A DNA stretch of 64,000 nt from Cyanobacteria bacterium MAG CAR3_bin_5 (lineage in GTDB: Bacteria > Cyanobacteriota > Cyanobacteriia > PCC-6307 > Cyanobiaceae). The notes under the pieces were generated by a model, which made no database searches, was not told the origin of the DNA, and saw only the letters and a program-made list of their open reading frames with translations. Every line of letters begins with the position of its first letter. The stretch's first letter is position 1. The translations under genes were made by a program, and so were the position numbers. Positions 54,200-63,687 of this stretch are shown piece after piece. Location: positions 1 through 64,000 of the forward strand of contig JAPOTR010000033.1 of NCBI GenBank assembly GCA_026709085.1, given 5' to 3'.

Positions 54200-54715
54200 G
54201 TGCAAGATGGGGTCCATCGTCCGGTCGGCCTGGTGCTGCCTGCCCCCCCTGTTCTCCGCTACCGTGGCGCCCCGGCTCACCCCGTGGCCTCGTTGCACAC
54301 CATCTCCCTCTCTGCCGAAGCCCGCAGCAGGGTGCGGGGACGACGCACCACGGATCAGGGGCTGGAGGTGGTGTTGCACCTGCCCCGTACGGGTCCCCTG
54401 CAGCCGGGGGAACGGCTGAGTTGTGAACAGGGCCGGGTGGTGGTGGAGGTGGCGGCGGCGCCGGAACACCTGCTGGCGGTGGAGGCGTCCACACCCCTGG
54501 CGTTGTTGCAGGCGGCCTATCACCTGGGCAACCGCCACCTGCCCATGGAGATCCAGCCCCGACGGTTGCTCATTCCAGCGGATGGGGTTCTGGAGAGGAT
54601 GCTCAGGGATCGGGGCTTGACGGTGGCTCCCCTCCGGCAAGAGTTTCACCCGGAGCCGGGGGCCTATGGCGCCGCCTCCCGTCACCGCCATGGGGCCGGG
54701 GCATCGGGGCCATGA
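54200..54715 (+). CDS. ureE: Urease accessory protein UreE (nickel chaperone)
   Basis: It delivers nickel to the urease maturation complex. The body is typical: ISLSAEARSRVRGRR, EVVLHLPRTGPLQPGERL, VEVAAAPEHLLAVEA, TPLALLQAAYHLGNRHLP and FHPEPGAYG, with only one His (RHRHGAG) pair in the short tail. The N-terminus is uncertain: GTG at 54200 or 54233 are candidates, and there is no suitable ATG before the mod remnant. The tail overlaps ureF by 4 bp. Confidence 0.85.
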   Translation: MQDGVHRPVGLVLPAPPVLRYRGAPAHPVASLHTISLSAEARSRVRGRRTTDQGLEVVLHLPRTGPLQPGERLSCEQGRVVVEVAAAPEHLLAVEASTPLALLQAAYHLGNRHLPMEIQPRRLLIPADGVLERMLRDRGLTVAPLRQEFHPEPGAYGAASRHRHGAGASGP

Positions 54716-55422
54716 GCAGCCCTGGCTGGCCACCGTCTCCCCCCTGCCGTTGCCCGTCTCCACGGCAGTTGTTGTGGCAGTTGGCCAGCCCCACCCTGCC
54801 GGTGGGGGGCTACACCTACTCGGAAGGCCTGGAGACCGTGGTGCAGCAGGGGCGGTTGCAGGACGTGGCCGATCTGGAATGCTGGCTGACGGCCGAGTTG
54901 GGCAGTGGGGCCGTCAGGGTGGACGCGGCCGTCATCCACCGCTGTCTGCTGGCGTTGCGGCAAGGGGATTGGGCGGCGGCCCAACGGCATGACGACTGGC
55001 TGCTGGCCCAGCGCAGTTGTGGGGCCATGCGCCAACAGCAGCGGCAGATGGGGCGCTCCATGCTGGCATTGCTGCGTCAACTGACGGCGGACCACGGCTG
55101 CCCCCTGGCGGACTGGCCCCATGGGGCGGGGCTGGCCTTAGCCTGGAGCCTGGCGGGAGAGCGGTTTCAATTGCCGGTGACGCCGCTGCTGGAGGCCTTC
55201 CTCTTCAGTTGGTCCGCCAATCTCATCAGTGCGGCGGTGCGGCTGGCGCCCCTGGCGGCTCCCCAGGGCCAGCAGTTGCAACTGCGGTTACAGGAACCCA
55301 TTGCCGCACTGGCGGCAGCGGCCCCCGATCTGGACCCCCGGGCGTTGTGGCCGGAAACCCTGGGTCCCACCATGGCCCAGTTGGGGCATGATGGGTTGTA
55401 TAGCCGTTTATTTCGCAGTTGA
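54712..55422 (+). CDS. ureF: Urease accessory protein UreF
   Basis: A member of the UreD-UreF-UreG complex that loads nickel into apo-urease and gates the UreG GTPase. The 236-aa helical protein has [19 protein letters not shown] near the N-terminus, [38 protein letters not shown] and [17 protein letters not shown], and the conserved C-terminal [11 protein letters not shown]. It overlaps ureE and ureG by 4 bp on each side, forming a coupled ureEFG unit. Confidence 0.95.
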   Translation: MSSPGWPPSPPCRCPSPRQLLWQLASPTLPVGGYTYSEGLETVVQQGRLQDVADLECWLTAELGSGAVRVDAAVIHRCLLALRQGDWAAAQRHDDWLLAQRSCGAMRQQQRQMGRSMLALLRQLTADHGCPLADWPHGAGLALAWSLAGERFQLPVTPLLEAFLFSWSANLISAAVRLAPLAAPQGQQLQLRLQEPIAALAAAAPDLDPRALWPETLGPTMAQLGHDGLYSRLFRS

Positions 55423-56039
55423 GCCCTTTGCGTGTTGGCGTGGCCGGGCCGGTGGGTTCCGGCAAGACCGCCCTGGTGGACCTGCTCTGCAAGCGGCTCC
55501 GGCAGCGGTTGCAGATGGCCGTGGTCACCAACGACATCTACACCCGGGAGGACGCGGAATTCCTGCTGCGTTCCGGCGCCTTGCCCCCTGAGCGCATCCG
55601 GGGGGTGGAAACCGGCGGCTGCCCCCATACCGCCATCCGGGAAGATTGCTCCATCAACCTGGTGGCCGTGGAGGAGTTGGAACGCTCCGAGCCCGGCCTG
55701 GATCTGGTGCTGGTGGAGAGCGGTGGGGACAACCTGGCGGCCAGCTTCAGCCCGGAGTTGGCGGATCTGTGCATTTACGTGATTGACGTGGCGGCCGGGG
55801 ACAAGATTCCCCGCAAGGGCGGCCCCGGCATCACCCGCTCCCACCTCCTGGTGATCAACAAAATCGACCTGGCTCCCCACGTGGGCGCCAGCCTGGCGGT
55901 GATGGAGGCGGACACCCGGCGCATGAGGGGTGAGCGGCCGTGGTGTTTCACCAACCTGCGCACCGCCCAAGGGGTGGAAGAGGTGGAGGACTTTCTGCTG
56001 CGCCAGTTGCCCCCTCAAGTGACCCGCTCCCATGTCTGA
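55419..56039 (+). CDS. ureG: Urease accessory GTPase UreG
   Basis: A GTPase that drives nickel insertion into urease. The P-loop [10 protein letters not shown] is at residues 10-19, followed by [28 protein letters not shown] with the nickel-binding [14 protein letters not shown] and [10 protein letters not shown] (guanine specificity). The start is TTG at 55419, overlapping the ureF stop (TTGA). At 206 aa it is full length. The structural ureABC and ureD genes are not in this window. Confidence 0.97.
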   Translation: MSPLRVGVAGPVGSGKTALVDLLCKRLRQRLQMAVVTNDIYTREDAEFLLRSGALPPERIRGVETGGCPHTAIREDCSINLVAVEELERSEPGLDLVLVESGGDNLAASFSPELADLCIYVIDVAAGDKIPRKGGPGITRSHLLVINKIDLAPHVGASLAVMEADTRRMRGERPWCFTNLRTAQGVEEVEDFLLRQLPPQVTRSHV

Positions 56040-56172
56040 GCGCTCCTGCCCATGGGTGGGAACTGTTCGGGTGGGCACAATTTTGGCGTCCCGTTGCTTT
56101 GGCTACCAAACCTGACCGGGGAAGGGTTGAAAATCGGAGGGTTGCAACAGCGGCTTGTCCGTGCCCTATCCC

Positions 56173-57477
56173 ATGGGTCTCACCTCTTTTTCTCGCCGAA
56201 GCTTTGGTGCTTCCGCCCTGGCTGCTTCCCTGTTCCTGGCATCCTGTGGCGGACCCCGGTCAGCGCCAACGGATTCCGCCGGCATGGAGTTTGACGACAC
56301 CGTCGCTGTGGGCATTCTCCATTCCTTGAGTGGAACCATGGCCATTTCCGAGTCCACCCTGTCCGAGGTGGAGAAGATGGCCATTGAGGAAATCAATGCC
56401 GCCGGTGGCGTGACCGTGGACGGCAAGAGCCACGAAATCACCTGGATCGAAGAGGACGGCGCTTCCGACTGGCCCACCTTTGCGGAGAAGGCCAAGAAGC
56501 TCATTGACCAGGACCAGGTGCCGGTGGTGTTTGGGGGCTGGACTTCAGCCAGCCGCAAGGCCATGCTGCCCGTCTTTGAATCCAAGGACGCCTTCCTCTA
56601 TTACCCCATCCAGTACGAGGGTCAGGAGTGCTCCAGGAACATCTTCTACACCGGCGCCACCCCCAACCAGCAGGCGGAGCCGGCGGTGGAGTTCATGTTC
56701 AAGGAGTCTCCGGTGGCGGGCAAGCCCTTCTTCCTGGTGGGCTCGGATTACGTCTTCCCCCGCACCTCCAACACCATCACCAAAGCCCAGTTGGAAAGCC
56801 TCGGCGGCGAGGTGGTGGGCGAGGATTATCTACCCCTGGGCAACACGGAGGTAGCCCCCATTATTGCCAAGATCAAGAACGCTCTACCTGACGGCGGCGC
56901 CATTATCAACACCTTGAACGGGGATCAGAACGTGGCGTTCTTCAAGCAGATGCAGTCGGCAGGGCTCACACCCGAGAACGACTATTACGTGATGAGTTTC
57001 TCCATTGCCGAAGTAGAGATTGATACCATTGGCCCCGAATACCTGGCGGATCACTTTGCCGCCTGGAACTTCTTCCAGGCCATCGATACCCCCGCCTCCC
57101 AGAAGTTCACGGAAGCCTTCAAGGCCAAGTACGGGGAAGACCGGGTGACCAACGATCCCATGGAGTCGGCCTACAACATGGTCTATCTGTGGAAGGCCGG
57201 TGTCGAGAAAGCCAACAGTTTTGACGACAATCTGGTGCGTGAGGCCCTCATTGGCGTCACCTTCGACGCACCCCAAGGCCCCATCGAAGTGATGCCCAAC
57301 CATCACATTTCCCAGACCGTACGCATCGGCCAGGTAACCCCTGACGGGCAGTTTGAAATTCTCACCACCAGCGACGGCCCCATTGCGCCCCAGGCCTGGA
57401 ACCAGTTCGAGCCCAGCTCCAAGGGCTATGCATGTGACTGGAGTGATCCCGACAAAGGTGAGAAGTATCTTCTCTGA
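56173..57477 (+). CDS. urtA: Urea ABC transporter substrate-binding protein UrtA
   Basis: The periplasmic urea receptor of the high-affinity UrtABCDE importer. It starts MGLTSFSRRSFGASALAASL with an RR pair before the hydrophobic core and a lipobox LFLASC, so it may be Tat-exported and lipid-anchored. The mature protein has the Leu/Ile/Val-binding-protein fold: VAVGILHSLSGTMAISE, VPVVFGGWTSASRKAML, EDYLPLGNTEVAPI and FGWxS-like loops. The ATG at 56173 is preferred; a TTG lies at 56155. Expected to be under nitrogen control (NtcA), though I do not see a clear site. Confidence 0.95.
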   Translation: MGLTSFSRRSFGASALAASLFLASCGGPRSAPTDSAGMEFDDTVAVGILHSLSGTMAISESTLSEVEKMAIEEINAAGGVTVDGKSHEITWIEEDGASDWPTFAEKAKKLIDQDQVPVVFGGWTSASRKAMLPVFESKDAFLYYPIQYEGQECSRNIFYTGATPNQQAEPAVEFMFKESPVAGKPFFLVGSDYVFPRTSNTITKAQLESLGGEVVGEDYLPLGNTEVAPIIAKIKNALPDGGAIINTLNGDQNVAFFKQMQSAGLTPENDYYVMSFSIAEVEIDTIGPEYLADHFAAWNFFQAIDTPASQKFTEAFKAKYGEDRVTNDPMESAYNMVYLWKAGVEKANSFDDNLVREALIGVTFDAPQGPIEVMPNHHISQTVRIGQVTPDGQFEILTTSDGPIAPQAWNQFEPSSKGYACDWSDPDKGEKYLL

Positions 57478-57547
57478 CGGGCAGGCGCAAGCCCCCCGCC
57501 AACACAATCCGGAACAACCACCTGGGAAGAACAATCAGCCTTGATCT

Positions 57548-58702
57548 GTGACCTTATTGCTTGAAAGTCTCTTCAACGGGGCCGCCATTGGCTCCGTGTT
57601 GCTGATTGCCGCCCTGGGGTTGGCAATTGTGTTTGGCCTCATGGGCGTAATTAATCTCGCCCATGGGGAATTGATGATGTTGGGGGCCTACACCACCTAC
57701 GTGGTTCAGAGTTTTTTCAAGCTGCCCCTGCTGGAGCCCCTGTTCGGAGGTTATATCTTTGTTGCTGTGGTGGTGGCGTTTCTGGTGAGCGGCCTGGTGG
57801 GGCTGCTGCTGGAGAGGAGCGTGATTCGCCGTCTCTATGGCAGACCCCTGGAAACCCTGCTGGCCACGTGGGGGGTGAGTCTGATCCTGCAGCAGTTTGT
57901 GCGCACCGTCCCCCTGGCCTGGTCAACAGGTCTCTGGCTGGCGGCCATGGTGGCTCTGGCGGGACCGCTGGTGGGGAACCGGCTATGGGGTCTTCGACAA
58001 CGGCCATGGCTGCTGCGGCTGGGCAGTTGGGTTGTGGCGGCGGCAGTGGGGGTGGCCGCTGCCGGCTGGATTCGCGGCGCCATGCCCAAGCTGGCCCGGG
58101 CCAGCGCCCGCAACGTGGACGTGACGGCGCCCCGCTGGTTACGGGGCGGCCTGGATCTGGGGGATTGGACCCTTCCCATCCCCCGGCTGGTGATTATCGG
58201 TCTCACCATCCTGGCGGTGGTGGCGGTCTACTGGTTCCTCAACCGCAGTCTCTGGGGTCTCCGGATCCGCGCCGTGACCCAGAACCGGACCATGAGCGAC
58301 TGCCTGGGCATTCCCACCCAGACCGTGGACGCCCTCACCTTCGGTGTTGGTTCCGGCCTGGCCGGGGTGGCCGGGGTGGCGGTGTCCCTGCTGGGATCGG
58401 TGGGCCCCAACGTGGGGGGGGACTACATCGTCGGCTGTTTCATGGTGGTGGTGCTGGGAGGTGTGGGCAACCTTTGGGGCGCCGTGGTGGCCTCGGCCGG
58501 CATTGGCGTGCTCACCGACGTGATCGGCGCCGGCCGTCTCCTGGAGGTGTGGCCCCAAATGCCGGCCCGGCTCCAGCAGGGTGTGGAGTTTTTCGCCACC
58601 ACCAGCATGGCCCGGGTGCTCGTCTTTGCCCTGATTGTGCTGGTGTTGCAGGTGCGTCCGGCGGGCTTGTTCCCCCAGCGGGGTCGCATGGCGGAGGTGT
58701 GA
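57548..58702 (+). CDS. urtB: Urea ABC transporter permease UrtB
   Basis: An inner-membrane permease of the LivH type (384 aa, GTG start at 57548). Hydrophobic segments begin at LIAALGLAIVFGLMGVINLA, followed by FVAVVVAFLVSGLVGLLLE, IGLTILAVVAVYWFLN and the C-terminal VLVFALIVLVLQVRPAGLFP. The conserved NLAHGELMMLGAY and RAVTQNRTMSDCLGI (EAA-like) motifs are present. It comes 70 bp after urtA. Confidence 0.94.
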   Translation: MTLLLESLFNGAAIGSVLLIAALGLAIVFGLMGVINLAHGELMMLGAYTTYVVQSFFKLPLLEPLFGGYIFVAVVVAFLVSGLVGLLLERSVIRRLYGRPLETLLATWGVSLILQQFVRTVPLAWSTGLWLAAMVALAGPLVGNRLWGLRQRPWLLRLGSWVVAAAVGVAAAGWIRGAMPKLARASARNVDVTAPRWLRGGLDLGDWTLPIPRLVIIGLTILAVVAVYWFLNRSLWGLRIRAVTQNRTMSDCLGIPTQTVDALTFGVGSGLAGVAGVAVSLLGSVGPNVGGDYIVGCFMVVVLGGVGNLWGAVVASAGIGVLTDVIGAGRLLEVWPQMPARLQQGVEFFATTSMARVLVFALIVLVLQVRPAGLFPQRGRMAEV

Positions 58703-58705
58703 GCC

Positions 58706-59848
58706 ATGGCCGATACCCGCTCCCGTTGGCCGCCCCGTTGGTCACAAGTTCTGCTGTGGGGCATGGGCCTGGCGCTGGTGCTGGCCCTGCCCAGCCTGGT
58801 CTCCCCCTTCCGGCTCAACCTGCTGGGTCGCTATCTCTCTCTGGCCATCGTGGCCCTGGGCATTGACCTGATCTGGGGCTACACGGGGCTGCTGAGCCTG
58901 GGCCAGGGCATCTTCTTTGCCCTGGGGGGCTACGGCGCCGCCATGCATCTGCAGCTCAACTGCCACAGTTGCAGCCGGGCCGCCGGTGGGCTGCCGGAGT
59001 TTTTCGGGCTGTACGGGGTGCAACAGTTGCCCTGGTTCTGGGAACCCTTCCACTCCCCATGGTTCACCCTGGTGGCCATTTGGCTGGCGCCGGCGTTGGT
59101 GGCGGGCCTTCTGGGCTTCCTGGTGTTCCGCAACCGCATCAAGGGGGTGTATTTCTCCATCCTCACCCAGGCCGCCCTGCTGGTGTTTTTCAACTTCTTC
59201 AATGGCCAGCAGAAGCTCATCAACGGCACCAACGGCCTCAAGACGGACCTGACCCGGTTGCTGGGGATGATGGTGGGCTCCGACGCCATGCAGCGCAACC
59301 TGTTCTGGCTGACGGCCCTGCTGGCGCTCCTCACCTGGCTGCTGTGCCGTCGGCTGGTGGTGGGGGGGCGCTTCGGCCATGCCCTGCTGGCCATCCGGGA
59401 CGATGAAGCGCGGCTGCGCTGTCTTGGCTACAACCCCACTCCGTTCAAGACCATGGTGTTTGCCCTGGCCGGTGGTCTGGCGGGCATATCCGGCGCCCTC
59501 TATACCGTCCAGTCCGGGATTGTCTCCCCCCAGTTCATGGCGGCCCCCTTCTCCATCGAGATGGTCATCTGGGTGGCGGTGGGGGGGCGCGGCACCCTCT
59601 GGGGGGCCATGGCGGGGGCCCTGGTCATCAATATGGCCAAGAGCCTGGTGAGTGAGGCCTGGCCCCAGACCTGGCTGTTCATCCAGGGTGGGCTGTTCCT
59701 TCTGGTGGTGACCACCTTGCAGGGTGGGGTGGTGGGGTGGTTCCAGGAGGGTGGTCCCCGCCGCCTGCTGGCCCGCCTGGGCTGGAGGACCCGGCTCAGC
59801 ACCTACCCCGCCCTGGAACTGGAGACCGGACCGGAGGGGGAGGACTGA
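58706..59848 (+). CDS. urtC: Urea ABC transporter permease UrtC
   Basis: The second permease subunit (LivM type, 380 aa) that pairs with UrtB. It contains GIDLIWGYTGLLSLGQGIFF with FALGGYGAAMHLQL, later LAIRDDEARLRCLGYNPTPF (coupling loop) and GGRGTLWGAMAGALVINMAKS. It starts 4 bp after urtB and ends 4 bp before urtD, showing a compact operon. Confidence 0.95.
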   Translation: MADTRSRWPPRWSQVLLWGMGLALVLALPSLVSPFRLNLLGRYLSLAIVALGIDLIWGYTGLLSLGQGIFFALGGYGAAMHLQLNCHSCSRAAGGLPEFFGLYGVQQLPWFWEPFHSPWFTLVAIWLAPALVAGLLGFLVFRNRIKGVYFSILTQAALLVFFNFFNGQQKLINGTNGLKTDLTRLLGMMVGSDAMQRNLFWLTALLALLTWLLCRRLVVGGRFGHALLAIRDDEARLRCLGYNPTPFKTMVFALAGGLAGISGALYTVQSGIVSPQFMAAPFSIEMVIWVAVGGRGTLWGAMAGALVINMAKSLVSEAWPQTWLFIQGGLFLLVVTTLQGGVVGWFQEGGPRRLLARLGWRTRLSTYPALELETGPEGED

Positions 59849-59851
59849 CCC

Positions 59852-60622
59852 ATGCCCACCCCCGGCCCCGGATCACCGCTCCTGGAACTGGCTGGCGTCA
59901 GCGTCAGCTTTGACGGCTTCCTGGCCTTGAAAAACCTGAACCTGCAGCTTGCCGCCGGGGAGTTGCGGGCGGTGATTGGTCCCAACGGCGCCGGGAAGAC
60001 CACCTTCCTGGACGTGATCACCGGCAAGGTGCGTCCCCAGGCGGGGGACGTGTACTTCCGGGGGCGCTCCCTGCTGGGGCGCAACGAACACCAGATTGCC
60101 CGCCTGGGGGTGGGTCGCAAGTTTCAAAGCCCCAGGGTGTTTGAACAACTGAGCGTGCAGGAGAATCTGGCCCTGGCCGTCAGTACGCCCAAAACCCCCA
60201 TGGGACTCCTGCGGCGCCATCTCACCGGCGCCCAACGGCAGCGCATCCACCATCTCCTGGAGGTCATCAACCTGGCTCCCCGCGCCCACCATCGGGCCGG
60301 CTCCCTCTCCCACGGGCAGAAACAATGGTTGGAAATCGGCATGCTGGTGGTGCAGGCGCCCCGGTTGCTGCTGGTGGACGAGCCCGTTGCCGGCCTCAGC
60401 GATGCGGAAACCGAACGCACGGCCGATCTGCTCAGGTCCCTGGCGGGGGACCATACGGTGCTGGTGATCGAGCACGACATGGAGTTCATCCGCCGCCTGC
60501 AAACCCGGGTGACCGTGCTCCACCAGGGCCAGGTGCTCTGTGAAGGGTCCATGGATCAGGTGCAGACGGATCCCCGGGTGGTGGAGGTCTACCTCGGCGC
60601 CGGCCAGGAGGAGCAGCCATGA
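59852..60622 (+). CDS. urtD: Urea ABC transporter ATP-binding protein UrtD
   Basis: An ATPase of the LivG type (256 aa). It has Walker A GPNGAGKTTFLDVI, the signature region SLSHGQKQWLEIGMLV, Walker B LLLVDEPVAGLSD and switch His in VIEHDMEFI. It overlaps urtE by 4 bp. Its 3' end, from 60352, is repeated at the right edge of the window. Confidence 0.95.
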   Translation: MPTPGPGSPLLELAGVSVSFDGFLALKNLNLQLAAGELRAVIGPNGAGKTTFLDVITGKVRPQAGDVYFRGRSLLGRNEHQIARLGVGRKFQSPRVFEQLSVQENLALAVSTPKTPMGLLRRHLTGAQRQRIHHLLEVINLAPRAHHRAGSLSHGQKQWLEIGMLVVQAPRLLLVDEPVAGLSDAETERTADLLRSLAGDHTVLVIEHDMEFIRRLQTRVTVLHQGQVLCEGSMDQVQTDPRVVEVYLGAGQEEQP

Positions 60623-60664
60623 CGGAGCCCCTGCTGCAGATTCAGCACCTCACCACCTGCTATG
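60352..60664 (+). repeat. Copy 1 of a >=313-bp direct repeat (urtD 3' end/urtE 5' end)
   Basis: This segment, covering the last ~270 bp of urtD and the first ~45 bp of urtE, is identical as far as I can read to 63688-64000 at the window edge (offset 3336). The left boundary is at GCAGGCGCCCC; just before it the two copies are only partly alike. Confidence 0.93.
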
Positions 60665-61332
60665 GGGAAAGCCGCATCCTGCGGGACGTGGATCTGCAGA
60701 TGCAGGGGGGGCAGATGGTGTGCCTCATTGGCCGCAACGGTGTGGGCAAAACCACCCTGCTCAAAACCGTCATGGGGTTGATCCGTCCCCGGCGGGGCCG
60801 GATCCGGCTTGCGGGGCGGGACCTGCTGGCCCTGCCTCCCCACCGGCGGGCCAGGGCGGGGATTGGCTACGTGCCCCAGGGACGGGAGATCATTCCCCGG
60901 CTGACGGTGCGCGACAACCTGCGACTGGGGCTGGAGGCCCGCCCCGGTGGCCTGGCCCGCCATGATCGTCCGGATCCCCAGGTGTTCGACCTGTTCCCGG
61001 TGTTGGCCACCATGCTGGAGCGGCGGGGTGGGGACCTGAGTGGCGGCCAGCAACAGCAGTTGGCTATGGCCCGCGCCCTCCAGGGCAGGCCACGACTGCT
61101 GCTCCTCGACGAACCCACCGAAGGCATTCAACCCAACGTGGTGGCCGATATTGAAAAGGCGGTGCGCCGCATCATGGACCGGACCGGCGTCAGTGTGCTG
61201 CTGGTGGAGCAGCACCTCCACTTTGTCCGCCAGGCCCACACCTACTACGCCATGCAGAAGGGTGGAATCGTGGCCAGCGGTCCCACGGCGGACCTGTCCC
61301 AGGCGGTGATCAACCGATTTTTAAGCGTGTGA
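60619..61332 (+). CDS. urtE: Urea ABC transporter ATP-binding protein UrtE
   Basis: The second ATPase (LivF type, 237 aa). It has Walker A GRNGVGKTTLLKTV, RAGIGYVPQGREIIPRLTV, the signature LSGGQQQQLAMARAL, Walker B LLLLDEPTEGIQPN and switch His in LLVEQHLHFV. It completes urtABCDE in the usual order and is intact here in spite of the repeat that begins within it. Confidence 0.96.
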   Translation: MTEPLLQIQHLTTCYGESRILRDVDLQMQGGQMVCLIGRNGVGKTTLLKTVMGLIRPRRGRIRLAGRDLLALPPHRRARAGIGYVPQGREIIPRLTVRDNLRLGLEARPGGLARHDRPDPQVFDLFPVLATMLERRGGDLSGGQQQQLAMARALQGRPRLLLLDEPTEGIQPNVVADIEKAVRRIMDRTGVSVLLVEQHLHFVRQAHTYYAMQKGGIVASGPTADLSQAVINRFLSV

Positions 61333-61839
61333 GAGAAAAACGGCCAGGGGCTTGCCAAAACCGTGTGACGTTTCGTATGGTGTGTAGAAATACTTACCGC
61401 TTCCCCATGGCCCTGATTCTGTTCGCCGTCTGGATCCTGTTCTTTCTCTCCCGGATCGAGGTGCTGGCCTGAGACCTGTTGCGGGCGCCCATGTGGGTCA
61501 AGCCCGTAGCGGTAACGTGGGTAGCAATCAGGAGCAGCCCTCACGCCCTCACCCCCACCGATGGACTCCACCGAACCCCCAGCACGAAGCCACAGCTACC
61601 TGGAACGGGCAACTGGTCGTAGGCGCAGGGCAGCCTTCGTCAATTGATCCAAAGTGATAGTCCCGAAGCCCATCGCTTTGGAGAGACCTGTTTCTCTACC
61701 TTAGCAGTGTGGTATCTCCCAGTCGACTTCTAGACACAATGAACTTCTTCTCTCCATACTCATGCTTGGGAATCATTGTTGAGTTTTATCCTTGGAGAGA
61801 TTTCTGAAAAGACTAATCCTGAGATCTTCTAGTCCTTCC
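61333..61839. other. Intergenic region after urtE
   Basis: About 500 bases with no convincing gene. A 21-codon frame from ATG 61407 to TGA 61472 encodes one hydrophobic helix (MALILFAVWILFFLSRIEV), which could be a tiny membrane protein but matches none I know. From about 61680 the DNA becomes AT-rich, which marks the start of the inserted restriction-modification block. Confidence 0.4.
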
Positions 61840-62427
61840 CTAGAAGGATAAAGCAAGGCATTGAGTACCTCTCCCAATCAGCTTACTGTGCAAATGCTTA
61901 AGGTTCACTACCGCACCGAAAGGTAGAAACATTTCCTCGAAGCGATCATATCTCTGCCCCCAATACACCATAGCACAGGACATTGGGGCACCTTTGCCCG
62001 TATCCTTTCCGTTTTCTAAAAAGCGGAGGCGCGTATCGTAAAGGAAGGCAACGCCGTCTGCTGCGCCAAACACGAAATTCTTCCAATGCCGTGTATTCGT
62101 CGCTACCGGTACAAGGGCGAGAACCTCGGAATTGTGTTGGAAGTGCGCTTCTCTGCACCTTCTCAGCCAGTCTCTAATGCCTGTTCCCCGCTCCCTGTCT
62201 CGCCCGTAAGGCGGGTTCACGAAAATCGTAGATGCATTCCATGGATCCACCAAACCGTCAGAATGCGGCAAGCGGTATTCAACTGTAGCGTTGACGATGG
62301 AATACTGGTTTGAACATGGGTCGAGGCCGATTGTCCCCCCGAAAAAATCCCGAATGAGGTTCACGTACTTTGGAGGTGTGCCCCAATGCTGGCTGACTAC
62401 CTCCACGTTGCTTCGACCCGCTGTCAT
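61840..62427 (-). CDS. Dam-like DNA N6-adenine methyltransferase
   Basis: A 195-aa methylase of the phage-type N6-adenine group. It has SQHWGTPPKYVNLIRDFF at the start, IGLDPCSNQYSIVNA (cosubstrate region) and the catalytic motif FVNPPYGRD, then VLALVPVATNTRHWKNFVF. The ATG at 62427 overlaps the stop of the upstream restriction-like gene by 4 bp. It most likely protects the host from that enzyme. AT-rich compared with the urt genes. Confidence 0.85.
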   Translation of the reverse strand: MTAGRSNVEVVSQHWGTPPKYVNLIRDFFGGTIGLDPCSNQYSIVNATVEYRLPHSDGLVDPWNASTIFVNPPYGRDRERGTGIRDWLRRCREAHFQHNSEVLALVPVATNTRHWKNFVFGAADGVAFLYDTRLRFLENGKDTGKGAPMSCAMVYWGQRYDRFEEMFLPFGAVVNLKHLHSKLIGRGTQCLALSF

Positions 62428-63548
62428 TTTGCAAGACTTCCTAGATCGGCTCTCAGAGAGGTAAGCGTACCACCGTCCGGCGCTATGACATTGAACCACG
62501 TTTCAATTCTGGATTCATACTTCGTGAAATAGGCGCGTAGCACTCGGTCGGCTTTGGTATCAATGCGGATTTTAGTAAATCTGTTATTTCCTCTCTGACC
62601 TGGATAACTCTGGTGAAAAGCAGCACTTGCCGACTTCAGTTCATCCGCAGGTTGCAGAAGGAGGTCAACTATAAACTTAGTAAGGCCATTGTCAGTGAGA
62701 AAAAGCAGCCAATCATAAGACTGTGCCAGAACGCGAAGCTCTTTGTTCTGATTGTCTGATGTGAACCAATTTCCATGGTTGCTCACGATGCCTATGGTGA
62801 GCATGAACTCCGTAAAGTTATCTCTCGATGCGGCATTAATTATCTCCCTTTGCAGTTCATGATACGGACCAGAGCGAAATTGACCGTCATTTTGTTCGAG
62901 GATACCTTGAAACTGGCCACTTCTCAGCCGCACTTTCTGCAAGGATGACACTGAACGGGCGACATATGAACCTTGCTTTGCCTTCTCGATTGTCTGCGGC
63001 CCTTTCCGCATCCCTTCTTCCACACCCACTCGTTTGCACTCTACTATTGCGAAGGGTGACGCGGTCAGTTCACAGATGAAGATTGTACAGGCACTTTTGT
63101 CCAGGACTTCAATGTTTGCAACGACAGGGCCACTGTCTATCTCCGCCAGTACAGTGGCGTTTCTCTTCACCAAGTCCTTGTCAAGGATCGAACTAGACTT
63201 GAGTAAACAGTCCTTAGGACAGGGCCAACTGTGGCGCAGCTTCCTCGGTGTAATTGGAAGCGACAAAGGTGTAATTTCTGCGCGATGCTTTGCAAGCACT
63301 GGGTGAAGAGAGAATTCTACGTTGTGGACAATCTTTGAGTTTCCAAACTCCGGCACTTTACGCTCAATGACAATGTGGTCTGATAAGCCCCATGTACGAA
63401 GGGTATAGTAGGTAATAATCTCAACGAGTGTGCCCAAAGCCCTACCTGCAGCCTTCTTGGGGTTTGCTGCATAGTGGAAGACCTGACCTGCAAGAGTTTT
63501 CTGTAGCGCGTCAATTGACTTGTAGCTACTGCTGCGTGATTCAGTCAT
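62424..63548 (-). CDS. Putative type II restriction endonuclease
   Basis: A 374-aa protein with an N-terminal helical region (DALQKTLAGQVFHYAANPKK). A likely PD-(D/E)xK nuclease core reads ICELTASPFAIVECKRVGVE (E-C-K) and continues GPQTIEKAKQGSYVARSVSS. The acidic Glu/Asp upstream could supply the first catalytic residue, but I cannot fix it. A C-terminal domain (FTEFMLTIGIVSNHGNWFTS) follows. Coupling by a 4-bp overlap to a DNA methylase supports a restriction enzyme. No known specificity. AT-rich, so probably acquired. Confidence 0.72.
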   Translation of the reverse strand: MTESRSSSYKSIDALQKTLAGQVFHYAANPKKAAGRALGTLVEIITYYTLRTWGLSDHIVIERKVPEFGNSKIVHNVEFSLHPVLAKHRAEITPLSLPITPRKLRHSWPCPKDCLLKSSSILDKDLVKRNATVLAEIDSGPVVANIEVLDKSACTIFICELTASPFAIVECKRVGVEEGMRKGPQTIEKAKQGSYVARSVSSLQKVRLRSGQFQGILEQNDGQFRSGPYHELQREIINAASRDNFTEFMLTIGIVSNHGNWFTSDNQNKELRVLAQSYDWLLFLTDNGLTKFIVDLLLQPADELKSASAAFHQSYPGQRGNNRFTKIRIDTKADRVLRAYFTKYESRIETWFNVIAPDGGTLTSLRADLGSLAK

Positions 63549-63687
63549 TACTGCTGTTTAGTCTGATAAGCCCTAGAGGGTTGGGTGCAATGCCAGTAAA
63601 GCTCATCAGCGTTGACTTGTCAAGCACGGTTCCCCCGGCGTTCTGGCACATTCGCCCTTAGGTGCATACGGGTTGGGATGTGGTGGC

